DNA of 60,651 bases from Mycobacterium angelicum (GTDB taxonomy: Bacteria > Actinomycetota > Actinomycetes > Mycobacteriales > Mycobacteriaceae). Below, piece by piece: positions 33,101 to 42,700 of this stretch (position 1 is its first letter; each line of letters opens with the position of its first letter). The notes under the pieces are model-generated. The model had not been told where the DNA came from. It saw nothing but the letters and a program-made list of their open reading frames with translations, and did no database searches. Where the stretch lies: NCBI RefSeq assembly GCF_002086155.1, contig NZ_MVHE01000030.1:1-60651 (forward strand), given 5' to 3'. The translations under genes and the position numbers were made by a program.

Positions 33101-35163
33101 AACAACGGATGTGCGCGATTTTCGCCCGGTTGTTCGGCCGGGAGAAAGTGGGAGCCGAAGACTCCTTCTTCGGGCTGGGCGGCCATTCGCTGCTCGCGGC
33201 CCGGCTGATCGCGCAGATCCGCGCCGAATTCGGGATGGCACTGGACGTCCGCACCGTCTTCGATGCCCCGACTCCCGCCGGACTGGCGGCGGTGCTGGTT
33301 GAGCAGGTGCGGGCCGAGTTCGACATCGATCTCGACGAGCTGGAATTCGAAGAGCCCGTCGACGGGGGTGCCGGCGACGCGCAGGCGCCGGCGTCGACAC
33401 GCCCGGACCAGGGCCAGACGGTTCGTCCGCAGCGGCCGCCGTTGTCCTACTCGCAGCTGGCCATGTGGTTCCAGCACCGGATGCGGGGCACCAGTGTGTT
33501 CTTCAACCTGGCGCTTTCACTCCGGTTCAGCGGCCCTCTCGACACCACCGCACTTGCCGCGGCCCTCAACGACGTGGTGGCCAGGCACGAGGCACTGCGG
33601 ACGACTTTCCCTGAGCACGAAGGGTTTCCGTATCAGCGCGTGCGGCCCGACCTATCGGTCGACCTCCCGGTCTCGCGGGTCGCCGCTGACCAAGTTGACG
33701 AGGCGGTGGCCGAGCTGCGCAGGTATGCCTTCGCGCTGGATTCCGAGCCGTTGATCAGGCCGACGCTGCTGATGGTGGATCCGGAAAACCACCTGCTGCT
33801 ACTGCTGATCCACCACATCGTTACCGACCACACTTCGCTGGGCGTTATCTTCGAGGATCTCGTCGGCGCTTATCGCGCCCGGGCGGGCGGACAGGCGCCG
33901 GGGTGGGATGCGTTGCCACTGCAGTTCGTCGATCATGCTGTGTGGCAACAGAATGCGTTCGATGGCCCGTGGGGGCAGGCCGAGCTTGCGCATTGGCGTG
34001 ACGTGTTGGCCGGGCTGCCCGACGAGATCTCGATGGGTGCCGACTATTCGCGGCCACCGATTCTGGGCAGCCGCCCGGAGATAGCGTCATTCGTCGTGCC
34101 GGCCGAGCGACGCGCGGCCCTTGCGCAGTTTGCCGGGCAATTAGGGGCCAGCGAGTTCATGGTGTATCAGGCCGCACTGGCGGTGGTGTTGCACAAGCTG
34201 GGCGCGGGGAGTGACATTGCCATCGGCAGTCCGGTCGCGGCTCGGGTGGAAGCCGCCACTGCACGCGTCACTGGTCCGTTCGCCAACGTGGTGGTGCTAC
34301 GCAATGACCTGTCGGAGGATCCGAGTCTGCGAACCATGGTAGTGCGCTGCCGCAGCACGGTCCTGGATGCGTTGGCGCACCAGGAGTTTCCCATCGACCG
34401 CTTGGTCGAGTCTCTCAATCCGCGACGCTCGACATCGCGAAATCACCCCTTCTTTCAGAGTTCGATCCACCTACGTGGTCCGCGGGACTGGGCGCGCCAG
34501 CCGCGCCGGCTCACCCAGACCGGCCGAACCACGGTGGTTCCCGTCCCGATGGAGTTCGAGATCTCGCTACTGGATCTGGAATTGAGCATGGACGTGCTGC
34601 CCGACGGGGACCTCGAAGCGCGTCTGGTCGCCAACGCCGATCTGTATAGCCGCGAAACGGTCGCGCTCATCGCCGATGCGCTCGAGGCCGCGTTCGACGC
34701 CTATGCGCTGACGCCGGACCTGCGCATCTCGGCGCTGCAGTTGCTGCCCGCTGCCGCGATGGAAAGGCTGCTTGCACCGGCGATCCCGGCAGCCAGGCAG
34801 CCATCGCTGCCGGCCGGAGCAGGTTCGGCGGAAACCGAGCGGGCGCTCATCGAGTTGCTCGAGGAGCTGCTCGACATCACCGACGTCGACCGGGAGGACA
34901 ACTTCTTCGCACTCGGCGGCGACAGCATCATCTCGGTTCAATGGGCGGCACGCGCGGGCGAGCGGGGGCTGGCGCTGACTCCGGTCATGGTCTTCGAGCA
35001 CCTGACGATCGCAGAACTCGCCGCCGCGGTGGACACGGCCACCAACCACCCTGTGGCCGAAGGCGATTCGATGTCCGCACCGCAGGCCGAGCCGATGAGT
35101 GCCTCGGGTCTGGACGCCGATGCGCTGGCGGCGCTCAGCGCGTCCTGGCACAGCCAATCGTGA
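30109..35163 (+). CDS. mbtE: NRPS MbtE-like (C-A-PCP-C-PCP), lysine-derived unit incorporation
   Basis: 1684 residues, almost the M. tuberculosis MbtE length (1682). Order: C domain, with HHIAWDEECW near residue 174 (Gly of HHxxxDG replaced by Glu); A domain with YTSGSTGQPKG near 630 and NHYGPTEAVV; PCP1 GLGGHSLLAAR near 1027; second C-like domain with LIHHIVTDHTS near 1235; PCP2 ALGGDSIISVQ near 1606. A-domain pocket residues by hand alignment to GrsA read D-A-L-H-P-G-H-V-C. I expect (formyl-)hydroxylysine but cannot prove it. It follows the formyltransferase by 30 bases, with AGGAG upstream, and mbtF starts four bases after its stop. Confidence 0.88.
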   Translation: MIDDARTVQERRRELLRRRIAESGLAAKQTVSMPRVRAGERYPLSAGQRRMWFLQTMDPADATLNICVAYQLTGALDEARLRAAFGAFVERHAVLRTTYGVDSEGEPYQIYSDDAEIIWNTNDLTEWPELGRNLRIESLAREEFGKPVNLTSELPLRVTLIRTGAGEFVLLLVVHHIAWDEECWEVFFGELSAAYNGQDLSAPAPQFVAVEVMESAVEPSISDVGYWADRLRPPPEPLELPGARAAHPSRRSERRTHALPAELYRRVEDFARASSASPLMVLLAAFGVLVRRYTGATDFLVSVPVTERSAAADGAIGYFGNTLLLRITTRSGDTFTSFVAGVREICLDGFAHQSVGIDRVIREINPERMGHDGMDELVRLGFSMRKSANGFALDGITVRQLRLGAVTADLPLALAIVVEPEGAFVEFDHQIDVLSGELADQMRTHYLQLLDSALADPQHRLVNLDMLGAGERKSVLAQSHGELVAASPTTMVALLEAAAAGAPDAVALVSETTELTYAELHGRANRLARWLIGQGFGADDIIGLRMSTSIEFIVAMLAVLKAGAAYLPIDPAYPGDRIEYLVSDARPKAVLGHHELDAAERSAAQLSDGALTDSDRLSPLRPEQLAYVIYTSGSTGQPKGVAVSHQAIAEHVEGFTAEWSMTAEDRLLQSSSVSFDASLLDIFVTLSLGAQLIVPKAGKGGVFSDIAYLADLISRHEVTVLHMVPSMLSTLLMLPQVKEWRQLRHVPVGGEALPGEIADKFSGYFDAKLRNHYGPTEAVVCSTHMSVTGSHGSRVVPIGVPNRNVYAYVLDQELQPVPAEVIGELYLGGAQLARGYLGRPALTAQRFIADPFLPGMRLYRTGDLVRRNVSGELEFVGRADEQVKIRGYRIEPGEIESVIAMHPAVAHCLVVPEDTAAGPILAAYIVPVTNAETAFTELELDEIRGHAASVLPDYMVPGAYAVIPEIPLTVSGKLDRRALPAPTHIAAHQYREPVTATEQRMCAIFARLFGREKVGAEDSFFGLGGHSLLAARLIAQIRAEFGMALDVRTVFDAPTPAGLAAVLVEQVRAEFDIDLDELEFEEPVDGGAGDAQAPASTRPDQGQTVRPQRPPLSYSQLAMWFQHRMRGTSVFFNLALSLRFSGPLDTTALAAALNDVVARHEALRTTFPEHEGFPYQRVRPDLSVDLPVSRVAADQVDEAVAELRRYAFALDSEPLIRPTLLMVDPENHLLLLLIHHIVTDHTSLGVIFEDLVGAYRARAGGQAPGWDALPLQFVDHAVWQQNAFDGPWGQAELAHWRDVLAGLPDEISMGADYSRPPILGSRPEIASFVVPAERRAALAQFAGQLGASEFMVYQAALAVVLHKLGAGSDIAIGSPVAARVEAATARVTGPFANVVVLRNDLSEDPSLRTMVVRCRSTVLDALAHQEFPIDRLVESLNPRRSTSRNHPFFQSSIHLRGPRDWARQPRRLTQTGRTTVVPVPMEFEISLLDLELSMDVLPDGDLEARLVANADLYSRETVALIADALEAAFDAYALTPDLRISALQLLPAAAMERLLAPAIPAARQPSLPAGAGSAETERALIELLEELLDITDVDREDNFFALGGDSIISVQWAARAGERGLALTPVMVFEHLTIAELAAAVDTATNHPVAEGDSMSAPQAEPMSASGLDADALAALSASWHSQS

Positions 35164-35167
35164 GGCA

Positions 35168-38100
35168 ATGGTGACCACAGCTCCGGCACAGATCGAGGAC
35201 GTTCTCGCGCTTACCCCGCTGCAGGAAGGTCTGTTTGCCCTGTACCGATTGGCCGAGGGCAGCTTCGACATCTACACCATGCAGTTCGTCGCCGACATCG
35301 ACGGTCCGCTCGATGTCGAGCTGCTGCACAGAAGTGCCCAAGCCATGCTCGACCGGCACCCGAACCTGCGGGCGGCGTTCTGGGATCGCGATGTGCCCAA
35401 ACCCGTCCAGATCGTGCCGGCGTATGCCGAGCTGCCCTGGTCCGAACGCGTAGCGACGCCAACGGAATTCGACGCCATCGCACGATCAGAGCGGCATCGT
35501 CCGTTCGATTTGAGCAGAGGCCCGGCGATGCGTGTGGTCGTGCTCAGCGTGCCCGGCGAGGCGAGATGGCGGATGATCTTCACCGCGCATCACATCCTGG
35601 TCGACGGCTGGGGACTCGGCGTCTTCTTCACCGAGATGCTCGCGGTATATCGGGCCGGGGGAGCACTCGACGGGCTACCCGCTGCGCGTCCGTACCGCGA
35701 CTACATCGCCTGGTTGGCTGGCCAAGACAGGGCGGCGGCGGTTGCCAAGTGGACCGACTACCTCAAGGGCGTGACCGCGCCGCTCATGGTGGCCGAGGGC
35801 ACGTCCGCCGCGGCCGGCGGCGTTCCGGAGCAGGCACAGTCGCTGCTGCCTGCCGGCGAGACCGCTCGGCTTCGGCAATGGGCCGGACGCAACGGACTCA
35901 CCCTCAACACCGCGGTGCTGTTCGCCTGGATCGTCGTGCTCAGCAGGCTCACCGACCGTCGCGACGTCGTCTTCGGCACCGTCGTGTCGGGCCGTCCGGA
36001 GAACGTGCCCGGCATCGAGACGATGGTCGGGATGTTCATCAACAGCGTGCCGGTGGTGCACTACGTCAGCGCCGCCGCACCGGTAGTCGAACAGTGTGTC
36101 GCGCTGCAGCGTGAGTCGTCGGCGATGCGTGACATCGGCTACCTGAGCTTGTCGGAGCTACAGCGTGCACACGGCGGCGGCGCCCTGTTCGACAGCATGT
36201 TCGTGTTCGAGAACGCACCGATCGAGGACGCGATTCATCCGGTGACCACTCCAGACGGTGCCCGCTTCACTCCCATTGCCGGAGAAAGTCTGACGCACTA
36301 CCCGTTGACCGTCGTCTCGCACTTGAAGAACGACGCGCTGGTGGTGGTGGCGGAAGCGATTTGCGCGGCGGTGCCCCATCTCCCCGCCGCGCAGATCTGC
36401 GAGCGAGTGGTCGCGGTGCTGCGTCAGCTCCCCGACATCGGCGATCGAACCCCCGATGCGCTAGATGTGTTGACCACGGCAGAGCGTGCCGAATTCGCCG
36501 GTCTTGGTGCGCGATCCGTGCCGATTCTCGAGGTCACGGTGTGGGAGCTGTTCGAGCGGCAGGTCCGCGCCACCCCGGACGCCGACGCCCTCACCGCGGG
36601 CGATGGTGAGCGCTACACCTACGCCGAATTACATGCCGCGGCATGCCGATTGGCGAGTGCGCTGGCCGCCCGGGGCGTGGGGCCGGAAACGGTGGTAGCT
36701 CTGGCATTGCCGCGCTCGAGCCAGTCGATCGTCGCGATCCTGGCCGTGCTGGCCGCGGGCGGGGCATACCTGCCGATCGACGTCACCCTGCCCGCCGCGC
36801 GGATCGAATCCATTCTTCGCCAGGCGAATCCGATACTGGCGGTCGTCGGGGACGGCGGCGCCGACTTGGTGGGTACGCGCATTCCGAAGTTGGATCCCGC
36901 TGTGGCCGGCACTAATTCGGCCTCTAATTCGGTCTCTAATTCGGCCCTAGCGCCGAGGACGCACCGAGACCCTCGGCATAGTGCGTACATCATCTTCACC
37001 TCCGGCTCGACCGGTGAACCCAAGGGTGTCGTCGGCACCAACGCCGCACTGCTCAGCTATTTCGCCGACCACCGGGAACGCGTGTACCGGCCGGCCATGG
37101 CGCGGCTGGGCCGCCCGCTGCGGATCGCCCACGCCTGGTCGTTGAGCTTCGACGCCTCCTGGCAGCCGATGATCGGCCTGCTCGACGGCCACGCGCTGCA
37201 TCTGTTCGACGCCGAAGAGATGCGTGATGCGGATCGACTGGTAAAGGGCATGGCCGCAAACCGGATCGACATGATCGACACCACGCCCTCGATGTTCGTC
37301 CAGCTGCGCGCCGCCGGGCTGTTGGACCACGAGCTTGCGGTGCTGGCCCTGGGCGGCGAGGCCATCAACAGCGTGCTGTGGGACCAGTTGCGGGCATTGC
37401 CGTCGACCTCCGTGTACAACTGCTACGGGCCGACCGAGATGACGGTCGAGGCGGTGGTGGCCCCCGTTCATGACTACCCGGCCCCGACGATCGGCACGGC
37501 CAACGCCGGAACCTTCGGTTACGTACTGGATTCGGCGTTGCGGATGGTGCCCAACGGTGTGGTCGGTGAACTCTATCTGTCCGCCGCACAGCTCGCCCGC
37601 GGGTACGTCGGCCAATCGGGGATGACCGCCGCTCGCTTCGTGGCCGATCCGCTGCGGCCCGGCCAGCGCATGTACCGCACCGGTGATTTGGTGCGCAGAC
37701 TGGGGCACGGCGGGTACGCATATCTGGGCCGTGAGGACACCCAAGTCAAGATTCGCGGCTACCGGGTGGAAGTCGGTGAAATCGAGGCCGCCTTGCGCGG
37801 CCGGCCCGGTGTTCACGACGCGGCAGTATCCGTGCTGCGCCGGGAGAACGGCACCACTTTGGTGGGTTTTGTTGTGTGGCAGGAGAATACGAACGCCGAC
37901 CCGGCCTATCTGCGTACCGAGCTCACCGAACGGCTGCCGTCCTACATGGTGCCGGCCCGGATCGTGGCGCTGGATGCGCTGCCGGTGAACGCCAACGGAA
38001 AACTGGACGGGCACGCATTGGATCGGCTGGCCGCCGGCGCGCTGTCCGCGGCTGCGGGCGAGGCGCTGGCGTCCAACGAGACCGAACGGGTGCTGTGCGA

Positions 38101-39715
38101 GCTGTTCGAGGAGCAGTTCAATGGCGTGGTCCCACACCTTGACGACGACTTCTTCACATTCGGTCTGGACAGCATCGTGGCGATCTCGTTGGTGCACAAG
38201 GCGCGCCGGCGTGGTCTGACGCTGAGCCCGCGGATGGTGTTCAGTGCCGCGACCATTCGTCAACTCGCCGCCGCGGTCGACGAGGGGCGCGAGTCGGATG
38301 CCGGCGTCGCGATCGCCGAATACGGTGAAGTGCCACCGCTTCCCATGGTCTCCTGGCTGTACCAGCACGGGAACTTCCGCCGCTTCACCCACACCGTGCT
38401 GCTCCGGCTGCCGTCTGATATCGACCGCTCGGCTATCGAGTTGATGCTGCAATTGCTCCTCGACGGGCACGACACCCTGCGATCGGTGCTGACCGACACC
38501 CCCGCAGGGCCGAGGCTGGTGACCCGTGAGCCCGGCGTGGTCAGTGCGGCTGACGTGTTGAGCCGAGTGGAACTGTCGACTGCCGACGAGACCGAATTGA
38601 TCTGCGCCATACGGCGTTCGGCGCCCGAAGTGATGGACGAGATCGACCCCTACCGGGGTGCGGTGTTGCGGGCCGTCTGGTTCTGTGGAGCCGAACACGG
38701 AGATGTGTTGCTGCTCACCGCGCACCACCTGACGGTGGACGTGGTGTCGTGGCACATCATGCTCGGTGACATCGCCGAGGCGTGGCGCTGTGTGCAGGCG
38801 GGGACGGCACCTAAGATGTTGCCGGAGTTCACCTCTTACCGCCGGTGGTGTGAGCTGATCTGGCAACGTGCCAACGAGCCGGAGGTGCGGGTTCAGCAGG
38901 AGTACTGGGTGGCGCAGGTCGGCGCACCCGATGCCGCATTGGGCACGCGCTATCCGGATCCCGCCCAGGACACCTGGTCCACCCTGCGGGTCACCCAGAC
39001 GGTCACACCGGCCGACGTCACTGCGCTCGTTTTGGCCAGCGTCGCCAGAGACGAGGGGGTGCGTGAATTCCTTTTGGCCGCAACAACAATGGTTATGGCG
39101 AGTTGGCGCCGTCTGCGCGGACAGGATCCGGCAGCGGGCACCCTGCTGGCGCTGGAAGGCCACGGACGCGCCGATGCCACCCTGGACACCGATACCACCA
39201 ACACCGTCGGCTGGTTCACCAGCGCGTTCCCGGCGCGATTCGGGGTGGGCGCGGATGCGCTCGACGTTGCGCAGGCCGAGCAGGACCCGCGGGCCGCACG
39301 GACCCTGCTGGACTCGGTGGTCGCCCATCTCGGCGAAGTGCCCAACGAGGGACTGGACTACGGCCTGCTGCACTACATCGCGCGGCTTCCCGAGCTGGAG
39401 ACGGGGGCCGAACCGCAGATCCAGTTCAGCTATTTGGGTCGCCTGGATCTCGGTGCTGTCGGCGACCAACCGTGGTCACTGCTCGGTGGGGCCCACCTTG
39501 CGGCACTGCCGAACGCACCGGAGCCGGATTTACCGCTTCGTTTTGCGCTGAACGTCAGCGCCTTCGTCGCCCACACACCAGAGGGCACCCAACTGATCAG
39601 CAACTGGCGCTGGAGCGATGCGCTGTTCGCCAGCTCGGATATCGACCAGATGATGCAACTGTGGCAGCGCGGCATTGCCGCACTGGCCGGCGGCCTGGAC
39701 AGAAACCCGGCTTGA
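35168..39715 (+). CDS. mbtF: NRPS MbtF-like (C-A-PCP-E)
   Basis: 1515 residues from ATG 35168 (GTG 35171 possible). C domain with canonical TAHHILVDGWG near residue 141; A domain with IFTSGSTGEPKG near 611 and NCYGPTEMTVEA; PCP TFGLDSIVAIS near 1001; C-terminal epimerase-type domain TAHHLTVDVVSWHIML near 1187. Pocket residues by hand alignment: D-A-Q-D-A-G-C-V-E. MbtF in M. tuberculosis adds the terminal hydroxylysine that becomes the cyclic caprolactam. A linker near residue 582 carries short NS-repeat units (36913-36948). Part of formyltransferase-mbtE-mbtF-mbtB. Confidence 0.88.
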   Translation: MVTTAPAQIEDVLALTPLQEGLFALYRLAEGSFDIYTMQFVADIDGPLDVELLHRSAQAMLDRHPNLRAAFWDRDVPKPVQIVPAYAELPWSERVATPTEFDAIARSERHRPFDLSRGPAMRVVVLSVPGEARWRMIFTAHHILVDGWGLGVFFTEMLAVYRAGGALDGLPAARPYRDYIAWLAGQDRAAAVAKWTDYLKGVTAPLMVAEGTSAAAGGVPEQAQSLLPAGETARLRQWAGRNGLTLNTAVLFAWIVVLSRLTDRRDVVFGTVVSGRPENVPGIETMVGMFINSVPVVHYVSAAAPVVEQCVALQRESSAMRDIGYLSLSELQRAHGGGALFDSMFVFENAPIEDAIHPVTTPDGARFTPIAGESLTHYPLTVVSHLKNDALVVVAEAICAAVPHLPAAQICERVVAVLRQLPDIGDRTPDALDVLTTAERAEFAGLGARSVPILEVTVWELFERQVRATPDADALTAGDGERYTYAELHAAACRLASALAARGVGPETVVALALPRSSQSIVAILAVLAAGGAYLPIDVTLPAARIESILRQANPILAVVGDGGADLVGTRIPKLDPAVAGTNSASNSVSNSALAPRTHRDPRHSAYIIFTSGSTGEPKGVVGTNAALLSYFADHRERVYRPAMARLGRPLRIAHAWSLSFDASWQPMIGLLDGHALHLFDAEEMRDADRLVKGMAANRIDMIDTTPSMFVQLRAAGLLDHELAVLALGGEAINSVLWDQLRALPSTSVYNCYGPTEMTVEAVVAPVHDYPAPTIGTANAGTFGYVLDSALRMVPNGVVGELYLSAAQLARGYVGQSGMTAARFVADPLRPGQRMYRTGDLVRRLGHGGYAYLGREDTQVKIRGYRVEVGEIEAALRGRPGVHDAAVSVLRRENGTTLVGFVVWQENTNADPAYLRTELTERLPSYMVPARIVALDALPVNANGKLDGHALDRLAAGALSAAAGEALASNETERVLCELFEEQFNGVVPHLDDDFFTFGLDSIVAISLVHKARRRGLTLSPRMVFSAATIRQLAAAVDEGRESDAGVAIAEYGEVPPLPMVSWLYQHGNFRRFTHTVLLRLPSDIDRSAIELMLQLLLDGHDTLRSVLTDTPAGPRLVTREPGVVSAADVLSRVELSTADETELICAIRRSAPEVMDEIDPYRGAVLRAVWFCGAEHGDVLLLTAHHLTVDVVSWHIMLGDIAEAWRCVQAGTAPKMLPEFTSYRRWCELIWQRANEPEVRVQQEYWVAQVGAPDAALGTRYPDPAQDTWSTLRVTQTVTPADVTALVLASVARDEGVREFLLAATTMVMASWRRLRGQDPAAGTLLALEGHGRADATLDTDTTNTVGWFTSAFPARFGVGADALDVAQAEQDPRAARTLLDSVVAHLGEVPNEGLDYGLLHYIARLPELETGAEPQIQFSYLGRLDLGAVGDQPWSLLGGAHLAALPNAPEPDLPLRFALNVSAFVAHTPEGTQLISNWRWSDALFASSDIDQMMQLWQRGIAALAGGLDRNPA
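36913..36948 (+). repeat. Three 12-bp tandem repeats within mbtF
   Basis: TAATTCGGCCTC, TAATTCGGTCTC and TAATTCGGCCCT in tandem, in frame, encoding the linker NSASNSVSNSA inside the A domain region between A2 and A3. Copy number could change by slippage without breaking the frame. Confidence 0.8.
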
Positions 39716-39728
39716 GGAAGGACTCGGG

Positions 39729-42700
39729 ATGCAACCGCACGGCCAAGACTGGATCAGCAGAGACGAAATCAGAGCTACCATCGCGACTCAACTCGGGTGT
39801 GCCCCAGCAGATCTCGCCGACGACGACGATCTCATCCAGCTGGGCCTCAATTCCATTCTGATGATGACGCTGGCCGGAGGCTGGCGTAAGCGCGGCGCGG
39901 ACATCGCCTTCGCCCAGCTCGCCGCCAACCCCACCATCGCGTCGTGGTACCACCTGCTGCACGCCGACCAGAACGATAGCGTCGCAACACGCGCCGAGCC
40001 CACCGCGCCCGTGGCGGCGCCGGCCGCCGACGAAGCCCCGTACCCACTGGCCACCATGCAGCACGCGTACTGGGTGGGCCGCTCCGACGAGCAACAGCTC
40101 GGCGGCGTCGCGGCCCATCTCTATGTCGAATTCGACGGCCACCTCGCCGATCCGGCGCGGCTGGAGCGCGCGGTGGCCGACCTTATTGCCACGCATCCGA
40201 TGCTGCGGACCCGATTCCTGCCCGACGGGACGCAACAAACCATGGCCGCACCGGGACGGTCGGTGTTCGAGGTGATCGATCTGCGGGGACGCAGCCACGA
40301 GGACACCGAAGCCGCATTGACCGATTTGCGGGACCGAAAAACGCACCAGCGCATGGCCATTGAAGACGGGCAGGTCATCGACATCACGTTGACCCTGTTC
40401 GATGCGGACCGCAGCCGGCTGCATCTGGACATCGACATGCTGGCGGGCGACGCGATGAGCTACCGCGTGCTGGTATCGGAACTGGCCGAATTGTATTCGG
40501 GCGCGCCGGTTTCCCCACCCGGATACAGTTACCGGCGCTACCGCACCGAACGCCGGGACGACGGCACCGCACGCGAACGAGACCGGCAGTGGTGGCAGCA
40601 ACGGTTGCCCGAGATGTCCGGTGCCCCGGAACTGCCGACGGTTCCGGTGGTCGAACGTGCGGCGCCGTATCGCACAGTCCGCTACCAGCACTGGCTGGCA
40701 CCGGAGGCCAGGCAGCGGCTGGTGGCCGGAGCCCACCGCCGCGGAATCACTCCGGCCGGCGCCTTGGCGGGTGTGTTCGCCGATACGGTGGGCGGCTGGT
40801 CGGCGCAGCCCAGGTTTGTGCTGAATGTGCCGTTGTTCCACCGCGAAGCGGTCCATCCGGACATCGACCGGGTAATCGGCGACTTCACGTCGTCGATCTT
40901 GCTCGAGGTCGACGTCAGCGAGAACGTCTCGGTAGCCGACCGGGCCCGCGCGGTCCAGCGCAGTATGTACGAAAGCGGTTCGCACGCAGCGTATTCCGGG
41001 CTCGAGGTGCTGCGTGACCTGGGACGCCACCGCGGCGAACCGGTGCTGGCGCCCATCGTCTTCACCAGCGCGCTGGATCTGGGCGAGCTGTTCGCCGACA
41101 ACGTGATCCAGACCTTCGGTGAACCGGTATGGATCATCTCGCAGGGACCGCAAGTGCTGCTGGACGCGCAGGTCACCGAATTGCGGGGCGGCTTGCTGGT
41201 CAACTGGGACGTGCGCGAATCCGCGTTTCCCGCCGGTGTCGTCGACGCGATGTTCGCCACCTTCACCGAGACGGTCCAGTGCCTGGCCGAGGGGGATGCC
41301 GGCTGGGATGCCGAGGCGGGGGTGCGGCTACCGAGCGCTCAGGCTCAGGTCCGTGCGGCCGTCAACGCGACCGAGGGGCCGGTCAGCCGTCGGTGTCTAC
41401 ATCAAGGCTTCTTCGAGCACGCTGCGCTGAATCCCGAAGCGCCCGCGGTGACGTGGGGGCTCGGCGAGGGCGTGGGTGCGTGGAGTTATGGCGAGTTGGC
41501 CGAGCAGTCCCTTGCGGTGGCCGGCGCGTTGCGGGCGGGCGGCGTGCGGCCCGGCGATGCGGTCGCGGTCCAGCTGCCCAAGGGCCGGGATCAAGTACCG
41601 GCCGTGCTGGGGGTGCTCGCCGCCGGGGCAACCTATGTGCCGATCGGATTCGACCAGCCGCAGGCGCGGCTCGCCAATATCCTGCAGACCGCACAGGTCG
41701 CCGCGGCGCTGACCGTCGAGGGTGCGCAGCTGGGTGCGGTCGAGTGTCTTTCCATCGAAGCGGCGCGCCGGTTTTCCGAACCGTTGGCGGCGCCGGTGTT
41801 TCCCGATACCGCCGAGATCGCCTACGTCATCTTCACCTCGGGTTCGACCGGTATGCCCAAGGGTGTCGACGTCACGCACCGCGCCGCGATGAACACCATT
41901 GACTCTGTCAACGACTGGTTTGGCGTCAACAGCACCGATCGCGCACTTGCGCTGTCCGCCCTCGAATTCGACTTATCGGTTTACGACATCTTTGCCATGT
42001 TCTCAGTGGGTGGCTCGCTGGTAGTCGTCGATGCCGGCGAGCGCGTCGCCATCGCCACCTGGGTGGAACTGCTTGCCCACCATCGTGTTTCGATCCTCAA
42101 TTGTGTGCCTAGCATGCTCGACATGATGTTGGAGTTCGGCGGCGACCAATTGGGCGATTCGCTGCGTGCGGTCGTCCTCGGTGGGGACTGGGTGGGCGCC
42201 GATCTGGCTCGGAGGCTGGCCAAACAGGTTCCAGGATGCCGGTTCTCCGGTCTTGGCGGCGCCACCGAGACCGCCATCCACAGCACAATTTGTGAAGTGG
42301 TTGGAGAACCACCGGCCCACTGGGCCACCGTGCCGTTCGGCGTTCCCTTGCGCAATGTGCGGTGCCGGGTCGTTTCGCCGGCGGGCCGCGATTGCCCTGA
42401 CTGGGTTGCCGGTGAATTGTGGGTGGGCGGGGCGAATGTCGCGGTGGGCTACCGCAACGACCCGCAGCGTACGGCGCAGCGCTTCGTCGAGCACGACGGT
42501 AGGCGCTGGTACAAAACCGGCGACATGGCCAGGTATTGGCCCGATGGCACCATTGAGTTCCTCGGCCGGGCCGACAACCAGGTGCAGATCCGGGGGTATC
42601 GGGTGGAACTCGGGGAAGTGGAGAGCGCCCTTCGTACCCTGCCCGGGGTGCGCCAAGCCGTCGCGGCCGTCGTCGGCGCCGGCGCCGACGACGGCGCACC

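Noticed and set aside
36947..39469. 840-codon open frame antisense to mbtF
   Set aside because: It mirrors the GC-rich third positions of mbtF; the peptide has no domain and is rich in His, Gln and Arg, as expected for a shadow frame.
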